Shown here in pieces: positions 33,540 through 43,535 of a DNA stretch of 64,000 nucleotides. Below the pieces are notes generated by a model. That model worked only from the letters and a program-made list of their open reading frames with translations. It had not been told where the DNA came from and ran no database searches. This DNA comes from Gari tellinella (taxonomy: Eukaryota; Mollusca; Bivalvia; Cardiida; Psammobiidae): contig OV277869.1 of NCBI GenBank assembly GCA_922989275.2, positions 39,230,189 to 39,294,188 of the forward strand, given 5' to 3'. The translations under genes and the position numbers were made by a program. Numbering within the stretch: the stretch's first letter is position 1; every line of letters begins with the position of its first letter.

Positions 33540-34076
33540 ATTAGTGTCTGCACCATGAAATATTTTAAACCTTGAGTCAAGCAATGGTGTTTTTATGCTG
33601 TTTTAACCTTTTTCCCTGCAAAGGTTGTAACAATCTTACCTTTATTTCGTCCGCTAAAGCTTATCTTTTATACCGTTCTTAAAGATATTTCCTCAGTCCA
33701 TTGATGAAGTCCCCCCCACCCCCATTGTTCTCGATAGGCGAGAAAAAGCATGCAGCATAGGCTGCCAGCGGGTATACCAATCTCAGTTTACCTGGTGAGG
33801 CCCAGATAAACTCATGCTCTAGAGGCTTTTTAATGGTTATTTCTAACCAAACTTTCAAATATAAAGGTTGGGTCTCACATGAGACGATTTAATGGTTCTT
33901 TGCTACCGGCATGTCCACAAGACACATGCTTTTTGCAAGGAAATTGTCTGGCAATGCGTTATCACCGAAAGGTCGTCAGGAGATATCTTTAACTCTGCTC
34001 TTACAAACCCTAATCACTTAAAAACTGTTTTTAACTTGTCTGTTTAATGCACTGTTTTTGCATTGTTTGTGACTAC
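33540..34076. repeat. Left flank of the virus-like element: dispersed repeat
   Basis: Contains the inverted relative of 1236-1534 (33780-34010) and a poly-C tract at about 33709-33723. No gene was seen. Confidence 0.5.
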
Positions 34077-34082
34077 TAGGAA
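34077..34082. repeat. Left target-site duplication TAGGAA
   Basis: TAGGAA immediately precedes AGTAGTTATAGG, the first bases of the inverted repeat. The same hexamer follows the mirrored terminus at 47878-47883. Six base pairs is the Polinton/Maverick value. Confidence 0.85.
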
Positions 34083-34110
34083 AGTAGTTATAGGTGGCTC
34101 GAAATAACCG

Positions 34111-34144
34111 GGCCACATTTTATGATCGGCCACATTTCATGATC
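34111..34144. promoter_or_regulatory. Tandem 17-bp subterminal repeats in TIR
   Basis: GGCCACATTTTATGATC is followed directly by GGCCACATTTCATGATC, 29 bp from the terminus. The mirrored pair is at 47816-47849. Such subterminal direct repeats are candidate binding sites for a replication or transposition protein. Confidence 0.45.
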
Positions 34145-34489
34145 AGGTCAATATTTAGAACGTTCCTAGCGTTAGACGACGAAGGCATTCGATTGGTCGA
34201 CGGAAACGCCCGATATCGGTAAACGGATTAAGCCGAGACTAGGGTAAATAGAGTCGGGGTAAAAACGGCTTATCGTTCGTCACCAACTAAGACCAGCGAG
34301 CGTAACCTTTACCTTCGAAGAACGCCGAAATCGAGAGTTAGTTCGTTATCGCTATTAACGCATTTACGGGTAAAAGCGGAGCGGTCAGAGTAAACGAGAC
34401 GTTTCGATTGGTTATCCCCGGTCTCATTTGCAATGCAGACCAAAACCGATCGCTGTAAAAACAACCGACACTAAATCGCAAGCAGACAA

Positions 34490-34510
34490 ACATTTATATA
34501 GCGAAGATTA
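34490..34510 (+). promoter_or_regulatory. Candidate core promoter of the TIR-encoded gene
   Basis: ACATTTATATAGCGAAG is TATA-like, with two ATTGG (inverted CCAAT) boxes upstream at about 34191 and 34408. An alternative TATA-like site is ACATATAAGG at 34681. The ATG is at 34907. The call rests on motif appearance only. Confidence 0.25.
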
Positions 34511-34906
34511 AGGTTTACAAATACCGTTACAGCGATAAGTAAATATATCTAAACAAATGGTCGCATACTGTTGCATTTGAGGTATACCTTTGTAGATCAG
34601 GTGGTATATTTTACTCGGTAGGGGTATCGATGGTTATAATCCAATGCGGTGTGACAGTGTTTATACTAATCATGTAGGTACATATAAGGTGACGATAATA
34701 CACTTTCGGTTGTGTATTGAACAAGGGAACTGAAGACTGTCCGCTCAAATTGAAAATTGTTTACCAAGAGTATTAAGATAAATAAACATTCCGTGGTGGA
34801 TCATTTGTGCACTGTGTCATACCGAGTGAGTCCTAGGCAACAGAATACACTGAAGAATGGACGCGATAAGACTAAAGTACTAAGTTTTTAATAAATAACA
34901 ACAAAA

Positions 34907-36541
34907 ATGAAGCACAGAGTTATCGAATGCAGTATTTGTGGACAATTAATAAAGACACTTAAATACCCTGATCACTTCAGGCATTGCCGAGGGAATGAGG
35001 TAAGGCACTTTTCGTTAAAATGCATTGAAGTATGAGCTTGATAATTATATAAATGAACTAAAGCAACACTGCTATTGTTTCAGTATACGCGCGTGTAATG
35101 AAACTGGACGTAAACATATTGTATAAATTATACAGTGTAAACTTTTTGAATGCCTAGTTTTGGAGAAAAAAAAAACACTAAATGAAATTAATAGAAGTGG
35201 AGTCTATCCATTTTACAGCAATTTAGACTGTTTCTTTTAATAAATATATCAAATTGTACACTACTTAGGTAAAGAATTTTTGTTTTTAATTTTGTTTTTT
35301 TGTTTTAACAGAATGACATCTCCAGCGCGGCTGATGATGACAAAGCTTCCGAGACCCCTCCAAAGCGCCAGAAAATGACAGAAAACACCGCGGAAAGGTT
35401 AGTTATAAAATCGTATATTATCCGTCCATATTTTTAATTTATTGATTAACAGAATACTTTAACTCAGGAAAAGGTTGAAAAATAGAACCTTACTCACATG
35501 TAGTTAACCAATGAGAGAAAAGTTAGACGGAATATTAAATGCTTAGAACTTGTTCTGTGACGTAGGCCTCAACTGCGATATAAATGAAGCAAGGTATTTG
35601 TTCTATACGACAAAAACAGACAATTAGATTAATAGAGCAATATCAACTCGCACTTTATCTATGAAAACAGTGAAGACTTGGGCCAGACGTCGCATGAAAA
35701 GTATGACGCTTTACTCGGGTCTACATTGTTGTTTTTATTTTTTCCTTTTTATTTCTATGATCACTACTGAAGTTAAACTGACACTCGGTTATGTTTAATT
35801 TTCAGCGAAACCAGCGAGGATTTAACCACGGATCCTAAAAATACCATTTGTACCAATTGTGGAAAACATTTCAGTACACGATCAAATCGTTGCAGACATG
35901 AACTGTCTTGCCTGAGACCGAAAACAAAACCCAAAAAATCAGAAGTGACAGCATGCGGAAAATGTCCAAAAAAGTTTTGTGATTATCGCACAAGGTTGCG
36001 ACACGAGAAGAAATGTGACATAAACAAGAAAATTGCCCCAAGTAGTTTTAGGTGCACTTCCTGTGGAAACACTTTCTCGTCTGCTCGTGAGTTAATACTA
36101 CACGAGCGACGAACATCGCACAACCAGGCGGGAAGTAGTGGACAGTCGGACGAGCGACGAACATCGCACAACCAGGCGGAAAGCAGTGGACAGTCGAGTT
36201 CAGCTAGATCTATTAGTGTTGAGAAACAGACAGAACCTAATCAATATCGTCAACCTTCTTGTCGTACATGCGGGGATCGTTTCGCGAATTACAAAGATCT
36301 TTATAATCACAGAATGTTAGTTCATAAACAAACCACTTCCGATTATACGCTAGACGATCCCTGGACGATCGACGGTGCAATTCCGCCGTGGAGAAATGAA
36401 GATGGGAGCTTAAATGCGAGCTTGAGAAGAGTGTACGAACAGCATAAACACTTGATTATGAGAGAGAGAGAGAAGAGAGAGGACAAGTACGGGACACGTA
36501 TAATTTCCCGATACCAAATATATCGAATGTACAGCAGTTAA
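34907..36541 (+). CDS. C2H2-type zinc-finger protein, three exons, upstream of polymerase
   Basis: Exons are 34907-34999 (31 codons, donor GAG/gtaagg), 35312-35397 (acceptor tttaacag, donor AG/gttagt) and 35806-36541 (acceptor ttttcag). Phases fit (0, then 2+1) and give 304 residues. Five Cys/His modules are visible: CSICGQLIKTLKYPDHFRHC (residues 8-27), CTNCGKHFSTRSNRCRHELSC type, CGKCPKKFCDYRTRLRHEKKC type, CTSCGNTFSS...H and CRTCGDRFANYKDLYNH. Between fingers four and five a 16-residue DERRTSHNQA unit is tandemly repeated. The stop overlaps the polymerase ATG as TAATG. Zinc-finger segments commonly precede the polymerase in Polintons, so a DNA-binding or replication-initiation role is likely but inferred. 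Exons 1, 2 and most of 3 lie in the TIR and are duplicated at the other end. Confidence 0.8.
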
Positions 36542-38071
36542 TGGAACACGTAGAATTCATATATGAAAGAAGTCAAAACGCTTTTAAAATAAATCTCTCT
36601 TTCGGTTTGATTCTACAGCACGTCGAAAACGGTTCGTATAGGTATTTTGCCCCGCATTATACTGACAGTCTGTTTCTGTTTCCGCAACTTGTAAGTAATC
36701 GACAAGACATCAATAGGTTACGCTTGCGACTAGCCGAATTGGATCTGTCAAATTATTTTCAGAAACAAAAACCAGATTCCAAATGGAGACCAGTAGTAAT
36801 TACGAACGTGTTATATCACGTTAGTAAGACAAGTTTCCCGTTAGGTTTGAGTCAGCCGTTACCTACCTATATTACAAATTCAAAAAGCATAGTTTCTTTC
36901 GAAAATAATCCAAACACAGGCAGGTTATACACAGATAATCTTTGTTTCTTTCGTTGTTTAGCATATCATAGAGAAAAAAACATAAACTGTGAAAAATTAT
37001 GTTCACAACTTCATTCTCAATGGCTCCAATACGTGTCGGAAAAGAGTCTGAAATCAACCGACGTTACCCTGTGTAAAATACCGGATTTAGAAGATTGTTT
37101 TCGATTAAACATAAACGTTTTTGAATTGACCGAGGAAAAAACAGTTACTATGATGTATAAATCTCGTGAATCGTTTTCAAACGAAATAAGTACAACCATG
37201 AATTTAAATTTGTACTCTAACCACCTAAGTTATGTTACGAAATTTAAATCGTACGCATCAAAATTCCAATGCCGACTTTGCCCAAAATTGTTCGATTCCA
37301 AATGTCATCTTATACGCCACGAAAAAACTTGCGAAAATGCTACTAAAATAAAATTTTCCGGAGGTTATTATAATTCACAGAAATCGATATTTGATAAGCT
37401 AGAAATGCTAGGTATCCAAGTTGAATCGACCTTGCAAAATTATCCGTGGTTTTCAACATTCGACATGGAGGCGATGTTGCAGCCAACTGAGCAACACAAT
37501 ACAGAACATCTTGCTAAAACTTCTAAGCACGAACCCGTTTCGGTAAGTATTTGCAGTAATGTGGATGGGTATACAGACCCCAAGTTCGTATTGAATCCAG
37601 ATCTAGACTCGCTTCTATATGAAATGATCAATCACATGAACTCCATTTCAAACAAAGCTTATTCTCTTGCAAGAGCAAGATGGGAGCATGTGTTTTTAGC
37701 GTTAGATAACTTAGAAAGTAAATGGATAACAAAAGTTGAAAACGCAAAACAAGACTCTGTCCCTGCTTCAGCAATTGGTAACGATGATGATGATTATGAT
37801 GATGAAGTGGGGGAGGCAATGGAGACTAATGACGTAGAACATCCCTCGGCAGAATTTTTAAACGCTATCAGTAAAGAAAACGTTTGGTTTCGATTTTTAA
37901 AAAATGTCGACACTACAGAACACATTGAGACCGAATACAATACATGGGAATCCACTAATAATACTAACAGCTTAAACATGAGCCAAAATGGCGTCGACGG
38001 CAACTATAGCGATGATGATAACAATGATAACGTCAAAATTCTTAGATTTCGGCCCTTAACGTCAATAATTG

Positions 38072-38115
<44 letters not shown>

Positions 38116-40947
38116 GATGAAAAAGATGATGATGCTGCTGCTGATGCTGATGATGATGGTGGTGGTGATGATGATGATGATGATGATGATAACGGAATGT
38201 TCCCCGAAACTTCAACACTGATGATAATTTTAATCAAACGTACTCGCGAACAGTTTGAGACGTATTGTCACCAGCTTCCGGTTCTAGGTTTTAATTCCGC
38301 CAAATACGACTTAAATCTATTAAAATCCAAACTATCGAAGCATCTGAGACTTCACGAACCCAAACAACAGAAATTTGTGGTCAAGAAAAATAATTCCTAC
38401 ATGTGTTTGTCAAATCCTAACCTTCGATTCTTGGATATGATTAATTATCTACCACCCGGTACTTCGTACGCCAAATTTCTTTCAACATTCGGAGTTAGTC
38501 AGAAAAAATCGTATTTGCCGTACGAATATTTCACAAATATATCAGTTCTTGAAGAAAGATCATTACCACCGCCTGAAGCGTTTTACTCTTCCTTAAAACA
38601 GTGCAATGTTCTAGAAGATAGCACGCGTGTGATGTTTGAAAGATTGAGAAATAATGAAAATAAATCCGAGTTCGAAGCCCTTTCAATATTAAAATTAAAT
38701 AGCCCTCCAAAATCATTCGTAACGGAAAATTATCAGACCTTACTGAAGATATGGGAGCAAAATCAAATGAATACGTTTCGGGATTTTCTGGAACATTATA
38801 ATAATTTAGACGTACTACCGATGATAGAAGGCGTTGAAAAGTTCAAAAATTACTTCGTAGAGAGAGGCGTCGATGTTTTTAAAGACTGTATATCGGTACC
38901 AGGCGCGGCCAGAAAAATGCTATATAAATGCGGAATAGAGTCGGGGTCGTCATTCGCATTAATAGACAAACGTGATGATGATTTATATCATACCATCAAG
39001 TCCAACATTGTCGGTGGACCGTCTATAATATTTACCCGCTATCAAGAAGCCGGGCAAACTAATATTAGAGAAAACTCGAATTTTCCGTGCAAATCTATAC
39101 TAGGTTATGATGCAAACAGCCTGTATGTGCATGCGCTAAGTCAACCCATGCCCTGCGGAAATTATGTAAGACGTTTCAGTAATAATAACTTTAAACCTTC
39201 CAAGTCGACAAACAGGTACACCGTAATGTATGATTGGCTGGAATGGTTGAATCATTCTCAAAATCTCAGCATCAAACACAAAATGAATTTCGGTTCTGAA
39301 AAACGAGCTGGTCCGTACCTTGTAGACGGTTATGATGTCAAAACCAACATAATTTATGAGTTTCTCGGATGCTATTTTCACGGACATTCTTGTATTAAAC
39401 CGAACAATGAGAAATTACATAAACAGAGATATACAAGAACTCAAGAAAGGTTGTCGTTCTTAAGAAGCAATGGTTACGAAATAGTGTCAATCTGGGAATG
39501 CGAATTTAGGAAATTGCTGAAAGAAGATGAAGCAATGGTTCGATTCGTCGACAAAAGGTATCCTAATTTTTATCAGAACCACAAAGGTTGCGTGACAGAA
39601 TCCCGAATTTTGGAAGCCGTTTTGCAGGAAAAGTTTTTTGGGTTCGTTGAAGTTGATATTCGCGTGCCCGAAAGTTGGAATGAGGTTGAATTAAAACCCG
39701 ACACTGATTTAGATCCGGCAAATTATTTCGAAGAAATGTGCCCTTTATTCTGTACCACCGACGTAGAATTCGAATCTATCGGAGAGCATATGAAAAACCA
39801 CGCGACGACATACGGATTGTCAACAAACCCGCGCACTTTATTAGTCGGTGGTCTGAAAGCCGAATGCATACTTCTGTCTTCGCCTCTTTTAAAATGGTAC
39901 ATTGAACACGGGCTTATAGTTTCAAAAATACATCAAGTCGTAGAATTTTCTAAAATGTCCTGCTTTAAAGACTTTGTCGATACCATAACGTACGACCGAC
40001 GTCAAGGTGATATTGATAAGTCGCAGGAGCTTAAAAGTTCCCTCTCCAAATTAATAGGTAACTCCGCTTTCGGTGGTACAATAATAAACCAAGAAAAGTT
40101 TCAAAGAATCAAATATATTGAGGGGTTTAAGAAGGCTTGTTTTGCGGTAAACGACCCGAGATTCAAACAAATAAACGAACTTGGTGACGATATGTTTGAA
40201 AGTGAATTTGCAAATGCAAATATTTCTATCAATTCCCCTACATATTTGGGATTCATGATATTACAATACGCTAAACTACACATGCTTTCATTTTATTATG
40301 ATTTTATGGATAAGTTTATCGGGCGTGAAAAATTCGAAATGGCCGAAATGGATACAGATTCCTGTTACTTCGGTCTAGCAGGAAATGATCTTGCAGACTG
40401 TGTAAAACCAAAGCTGTTGTCCACATTTCATCGAAATATCACGGGTAATTGCAAGGACGATTTTACTGGTGATCAATTTCATTCTGTATGGTTCCCGCGA
40501 GAATGTTGTCAGAAACACAATAAACATGATACCCGAACGCCGGGTCTTATGAAGTTAGAATTTCGAGGCAGTAAGATGGTTTGTCTTTGCTCTAAATCAT
40601 ATGTCGCGATACAAGAAGTAGAAGGAACCCGTAGTGCTATAAAGTATAGTTTAAAAGGAGTCAATAATTCATTTTTAGATCCTTCTGACAGATTTACTCG
40701 CGTTCTTGATACTGGAAGTCCGGTCACCGCCGTTAATAGGGGAATTAGATGTTTTGATAATACCGTGTTTACCTATACTCAACCAAAACAAGCATTTAAT
40801 TATTTCTATTGCAAAAGAATGGTAAAAAGTGACGGTATCCACACAATGCCATTAAATATTACGCTGCGCCCAGTCAATAAATTTAAACAGAAACAGACTG
40901 AGTTTGAAGAAGAGCTAAAACGGTTGTACCAATCTATGGATATATAA
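36541..40947 (+). CDS. polB: Protein-primed family B DNA polymerase (1,468 aa)
   Basis: This frame carries the replicative polymerase of the element. Exonuclease motifs: FDMEAM (Exo I, D308/E310), GFNSAKYDLN (Exo II, N585...D590) and YNNLD (Exo III, Y753/D757). Polymerase motifs: GYDANSLYVHAL (motif A, D857), KLIGNSAFGG (motif B, K1170-G1179) and MDTDSCYFG (motif C, D1271-S1274). All catalytic acids are present. A C2HC finger (C244, C247, H260, C264) and the family phrase DNLCFFRCLAYH (about 131-142) lie N-terminal. YDVKTNIIYEFLGCYFHGH (about 928-946) is the insert typical of Polinton polymerases. An Asp-rich microsatellite-encoded stretch at residues about 511-552 separates Exo I from Exo II and is unusual. 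The frame begins inside the zinc-finger gene's stop codon. No terminal protein is recognised separately. Confidence 0.93.
38067..38193. repeat. GAT microsatellite inside polymerase ORF
   Basis: GATGATGATG runs broken by GGT, GAAAAA and GCTGCTGCT encode about 30 Asp residues. The tract stays in frame with the polymerase. A shorter Asp/Asn-coding GATGATGAT patch lies at 37783-37806 and another at 38011-38029. Confidence 0.9.
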
Positions 40948-41049
40948 ATAAAAATAAAAATGATTAAACAATGTACTATTTGAACAAAGGTGTGTTGGTT
41001 GTTTTGGTTTTGTTGTTGTTTTTCTTTTTTTGCAATAACAAAGATAAGT

Positions 41050-41051
41050 GC

Positions 41052-41092
<41 letters not shown>
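41050..41092. repeat. GA microsatellite
   Basis: An uninterrupted GAGAGAGAGA run lies just after the polymerase gene (polyadenylation-like AATAAA at 40947-40952 and 41215-41220). It separates the two convergent gene blocks. Confidence 0.85.
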
Positions 41093-41093
<1 letters not shown>

Positions 41094-41504
41094 GTTACAA
41101 TGTGAAACAATAATCAAGTGCTCTGTCTTTCGTTTTCATTTATATATTTATTTATTTGTCCATTTGCTGTATGATAAATAAATATTAGTATCCTTTACTC
41201 TATTGTGAATAAAATGTTAATAACCTATATATCTGTATTCTGTATTCAAAGTTACTCAATTACGTAGGCAAACATTCTTCGTGTGTTTAAACGCTTTAAT
41301 TCAATGTATTTTCGTCTCTCTGCACCAAGAATGATTGCCTATGTAGTTCAGTTAAACCCCGAAACGACGTATGATTGGTAAAAGAAAAGAAAACCAAGAG
41401 TCTACAGGAAGTTTATCATTATTATTTTATTGTTTCATTTACACGCAGGTAACATTATAATAAAAGTAATGATTATAATAATAATAATAGAAATAGAGTA
41501 GAAA

Positions 41505-41780
41505 AGACATTATTCTTTCCAAATAAACGCGTTTACGCTAGAACTATGCTCTTTGTTCCTTCAACCTGCAAAACGGTTTAGAATTAGTTCGAACGCCGGG
41601 TAACCCGGCTTCCGATTAGACTCTAAACTGTTTGCTATTCGGATTGAAACGACGTTTACGCTAGAACTATGCTTTTTTACCCCTCAACCTGCAAAACGGT
41701 TTAGAATTAGATCGAACGCCGAGTAACCCGGCTCCCGATTAGACTCTAAACTGTTTGCTATTCGGATTGAAACGAATAGG
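41505..41780. repeat. Tandemly duplicated family A MITE inside the element
   Basis: The first unit (about 41505-41650) has the family A left end TTATTCTTTCCAAATAAACG, then GCAAAACGGTTTAGAATTAG and the inverse CTAAACTGTTTGC around GAACGCCGGGTAACCCGGC. The second unit (41651-41780) repeats from GACGTTTACGCTAGAACTAT through ATTCGGATTGAAACGA with a few differences. A MITE landed in the non-coding gap and its core was then duplicated. Confidence 0.7.
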
Positions 41781-41831
41781 CGTATTTTATTCTGAATGGT
41801 ATTGTTCTTAGATTGTCCTTAAACTCCGATA

Positions 41832-42155
41832 TCAGTACGGTATCCATTTGATTGATTTCTTAACTAGTGTCCTTTTCATCTTGTTAAGCCTTTTTCCCGG
41901 TATTACATTCCAAGAAGGTGATTTAATAGCTTGAACAGTCACTTGGCTTTCGATCGTTTTATCGTCACTATTACCACGCACCGTGTTAGCGCCGATCTCA
42001 CTCTGCGACTGTTCTGCCTGTTGAGTGTCGCCATCCGTTTGCGTTTCGACTGACACTGTCTCCGGAGATTGTTTTTCAGTTAAAAGGTTGTATTTTTGTT
42101 TTGGTATAAGCACGAGTTCCTTCGCAGCCATGGAGGTTTTTATTTCGGTATCCAC
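41832..42155 (-). CDS. Small basic protein, last gene of the capsid cassette
   Basis: The frame is 107 residues from ATG at 42155; an internal Met at 42131 (MAAKELVLIPKQKYNLL) may be the true start, because comparable Polinton proteins open with a similar 'xxLVxxxKYxxL' phrase. The middle is Gln/Ser/Thr/Glu rich and probably disordered. The C-terminus is strongly basic (GKRLNKMKRTLVKKSIKW). Its start overlaps the end of the preceding gene. Role unknown; a virion or DNA-condensing protein is possible. Confidence 0.55.
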   Translation of the reverse strand: MDTEIKTSMAAKELVLIPKQKYNLLTEKQSPETVSVETQTDGDTQQAEQSQSEIGANTVRGNSDDKTIESQVTVQAIKSPSWNVIPGKRLNKMKRTLVKKSIKWIPY

Positions 42156-42454
42156 TTTAAGCCTTCTTTCAAAATCACTGCAACTTGGCGAATTCTCTTG
42201 GCTATTAAGATTCGCTTTTGATGTAAAGAGGTTTTCTTCTCACCGATGTTATAAAGCGAAATGCGATATCGCTTCAGTTCGGATAAATCAGATTTAGCGA
42301 TTTTGAAACTACCTTTGATAGCGTTTAACACGATCTGACTGATCGCTTGTATCTGAGATTTTGTCAACTGCCTCGCTATCGCCTTTCTCTCCCCGTCATT
42401 TAGTTTCATAAAGTAGTGAAAAAATGGCGCCTCTTTTTTTAAAACGTCCGTCAT
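42140..42454 (-). CDS. Small basic helical protein conserved in Polinton-type elements
   Basis: The most likely start is the ATG at 42454 (MTDVLKKEAPFFHYFMKL), 20 bp after the ATPase stop, giving 104 residues. The frame stays open upstream to 42580 because it overlaps ATPase sequence. The phrase LTKSQIQAISQIVLNAIKG followed by a Lys/Arg-rich helical tail (KRYRISLYNIGEKKTSLHQK) matches a small protein I associate with Polinton and adintovirus-like capsid blocks. The neighbouring genes support that. Function is not established; a core or scaffold role is inference. Confidence 0.6.
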   Translation of the reverse strand: MTDVLKKEAPFFHYFMKLNDGERKAIARQLTKSQIQAISQIVLNAIKGSFKIAKSDLSELKRYRISLYNIGEKKTSLHQKRILIAKRIRQVAVILKEGLKWIPK

Positions 42455-42474
42455 TCTCCGTAAAAAGAATAAGC

Positions 42475-43516
42475 CTAGTCTTGCGCGTATACAATGGTAT
42501 CTTCGTTTGGAAATATATTCGTTCTCAGTCTGTATTTGTCTTCCGAACGACTGTTTAAGTCCACTAACAAGTAACCCCAAGGACGCGCTGTCGCTAACTG
42601 ATATGCTGTATTGAAAAATCCGCTTTTATTGCCGTAAATTTGTCTCCCAAAATGCTGTATTTGTTGGGTGTCTCTGTGATTTTTAAACAAAACGTAATAT
42701 TGAGTATTAAGACTTATCGTCCTTGCTGACGGCGACTTTTGATACATATTGTGAGTCAAGTAAATAACCGTCATTTTTGAATGGTGCGAATGAACTGTCC
42801 AGAGTTTTTCGATATTTTTCGCGCCTTGTATTTCCGTCATTAAGTCGTCGAGTATAAGACAAGAGTGTCCCCGATCATTGGATAGTAAATCTAATTCGTT
42901 ATTTGTCGGAAGGCCTTCTTTAAACACCATATTTGGTTTACTTGCGCGCATGTCGTCGAATAAAGGTTGCCATGAGCTCCCGTGACAGTAAACAATCGTC
43001 GAAAAGTCTTCAGTAAACATACCTCTAGAATATTTCAACAGCCTTTCTACGAACGATGTCTTAAACGTAATATTGAGTATTAAGACTTATCGTCCTTGCT
43101 GACGGCGACTTTTGATACATATTGTGAGTCAAGTAAATAACCGTCATTTTTGAATGGTGCGAATGAACTGTCCAGAGTTTTTCGATATTTTTCGCGCCTT
43201 GTATTTCCGTCATTAAGTCGTCGAGTATAAGACAAGAGTGTCCCCGATCATTGGATAGTAAATCTAATTCGTTATTTGTCGGAAGGCCTTCTTTAAACAC
43301 CATATTTGGTTTACTTGCGCGCATGTCGTCGAATAAAGGTTGCCATGAGCTCCCGTGACAGTAAACAATCGTCGAAAAGTCTTCAGTAAACATACCTCTA
43401 GAATATTTCAACAGCCTTTCTACGAACGATGTCTTTCCGCCGTTGGAGGCGGAAATCAAAGTTATCGTAGTCGGACTTTCAAACGGAATTAATGAATGCG
43501 TTTCGTACCAAGCCAT
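42475..43516 (-). pseudogene. Packaging ATPase (FtsK/HerA type) broken by a 373-bp tandem duplication
   Basis: Starting at MAWYETHSLIPF (ATG 43516) there is a Walker A (SASNGGKTSF, residues 22-31), and within the duplicated part a Walker B (SCLILDDLMTE) followed by a VHSHHSKMTVIYLTHN segment with the sensor-like polar residue. The C-terminal part has FGRQIYGNKSGFF and ends at 42475. Virus-like elements use such ATPases to pump DNA into capsids. The block 42690-43062 is repeated exactly at 43063-43435. Because 373 is not a multiple of three, the reading frame breaks near 43061. The total length minus one repeat is a multiple of three (223 codons with the stop), so the lesion is recent or an assembly artefact. 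Flanking genes are intact and closely spaced. Confidence 0.85.
42690..43435. repeat. Exact 373-bp tandem duplication
   Basis: Units 42690-43062 and 43063-43435 show no difference that I can see. Junction: ...GATGTCTT/AAACGTAATATTG. Alignment breaks on the next base at each side, so there is little or no microhomology. Confidence 0.9.
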
Positions 43517-43535
43517 TACAGTAAAATTCAAAACC

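Larger units (their letters stand above)
34083..36291 (+). repeat. Left terminal inverted repeat, 2,209 bp
   Basis: Starts AGTAGTTATAGGTGGCTCGA and ends TTTCGCGAATTA, beyond which the two arms diverge (CAAAGATC here, GACGATATTC in the other arm). Length equals the right arm exactly, so no indels separate them. One substitution was noticed (about 35361, GAG here versus CAG in the other copy). It carries the promoter region, both introns and most coding sequence of the zinc-finger gene, and is visibly richer in CG dinucleotides than the flanking DNA. Confidence 0.92.

Noticed and set aside
35983..36320. Alternative frames within the zinc-finger exon
   Set aside because: They are shadows of the true frame, created by the DERRTSHNQA tandem repeat.
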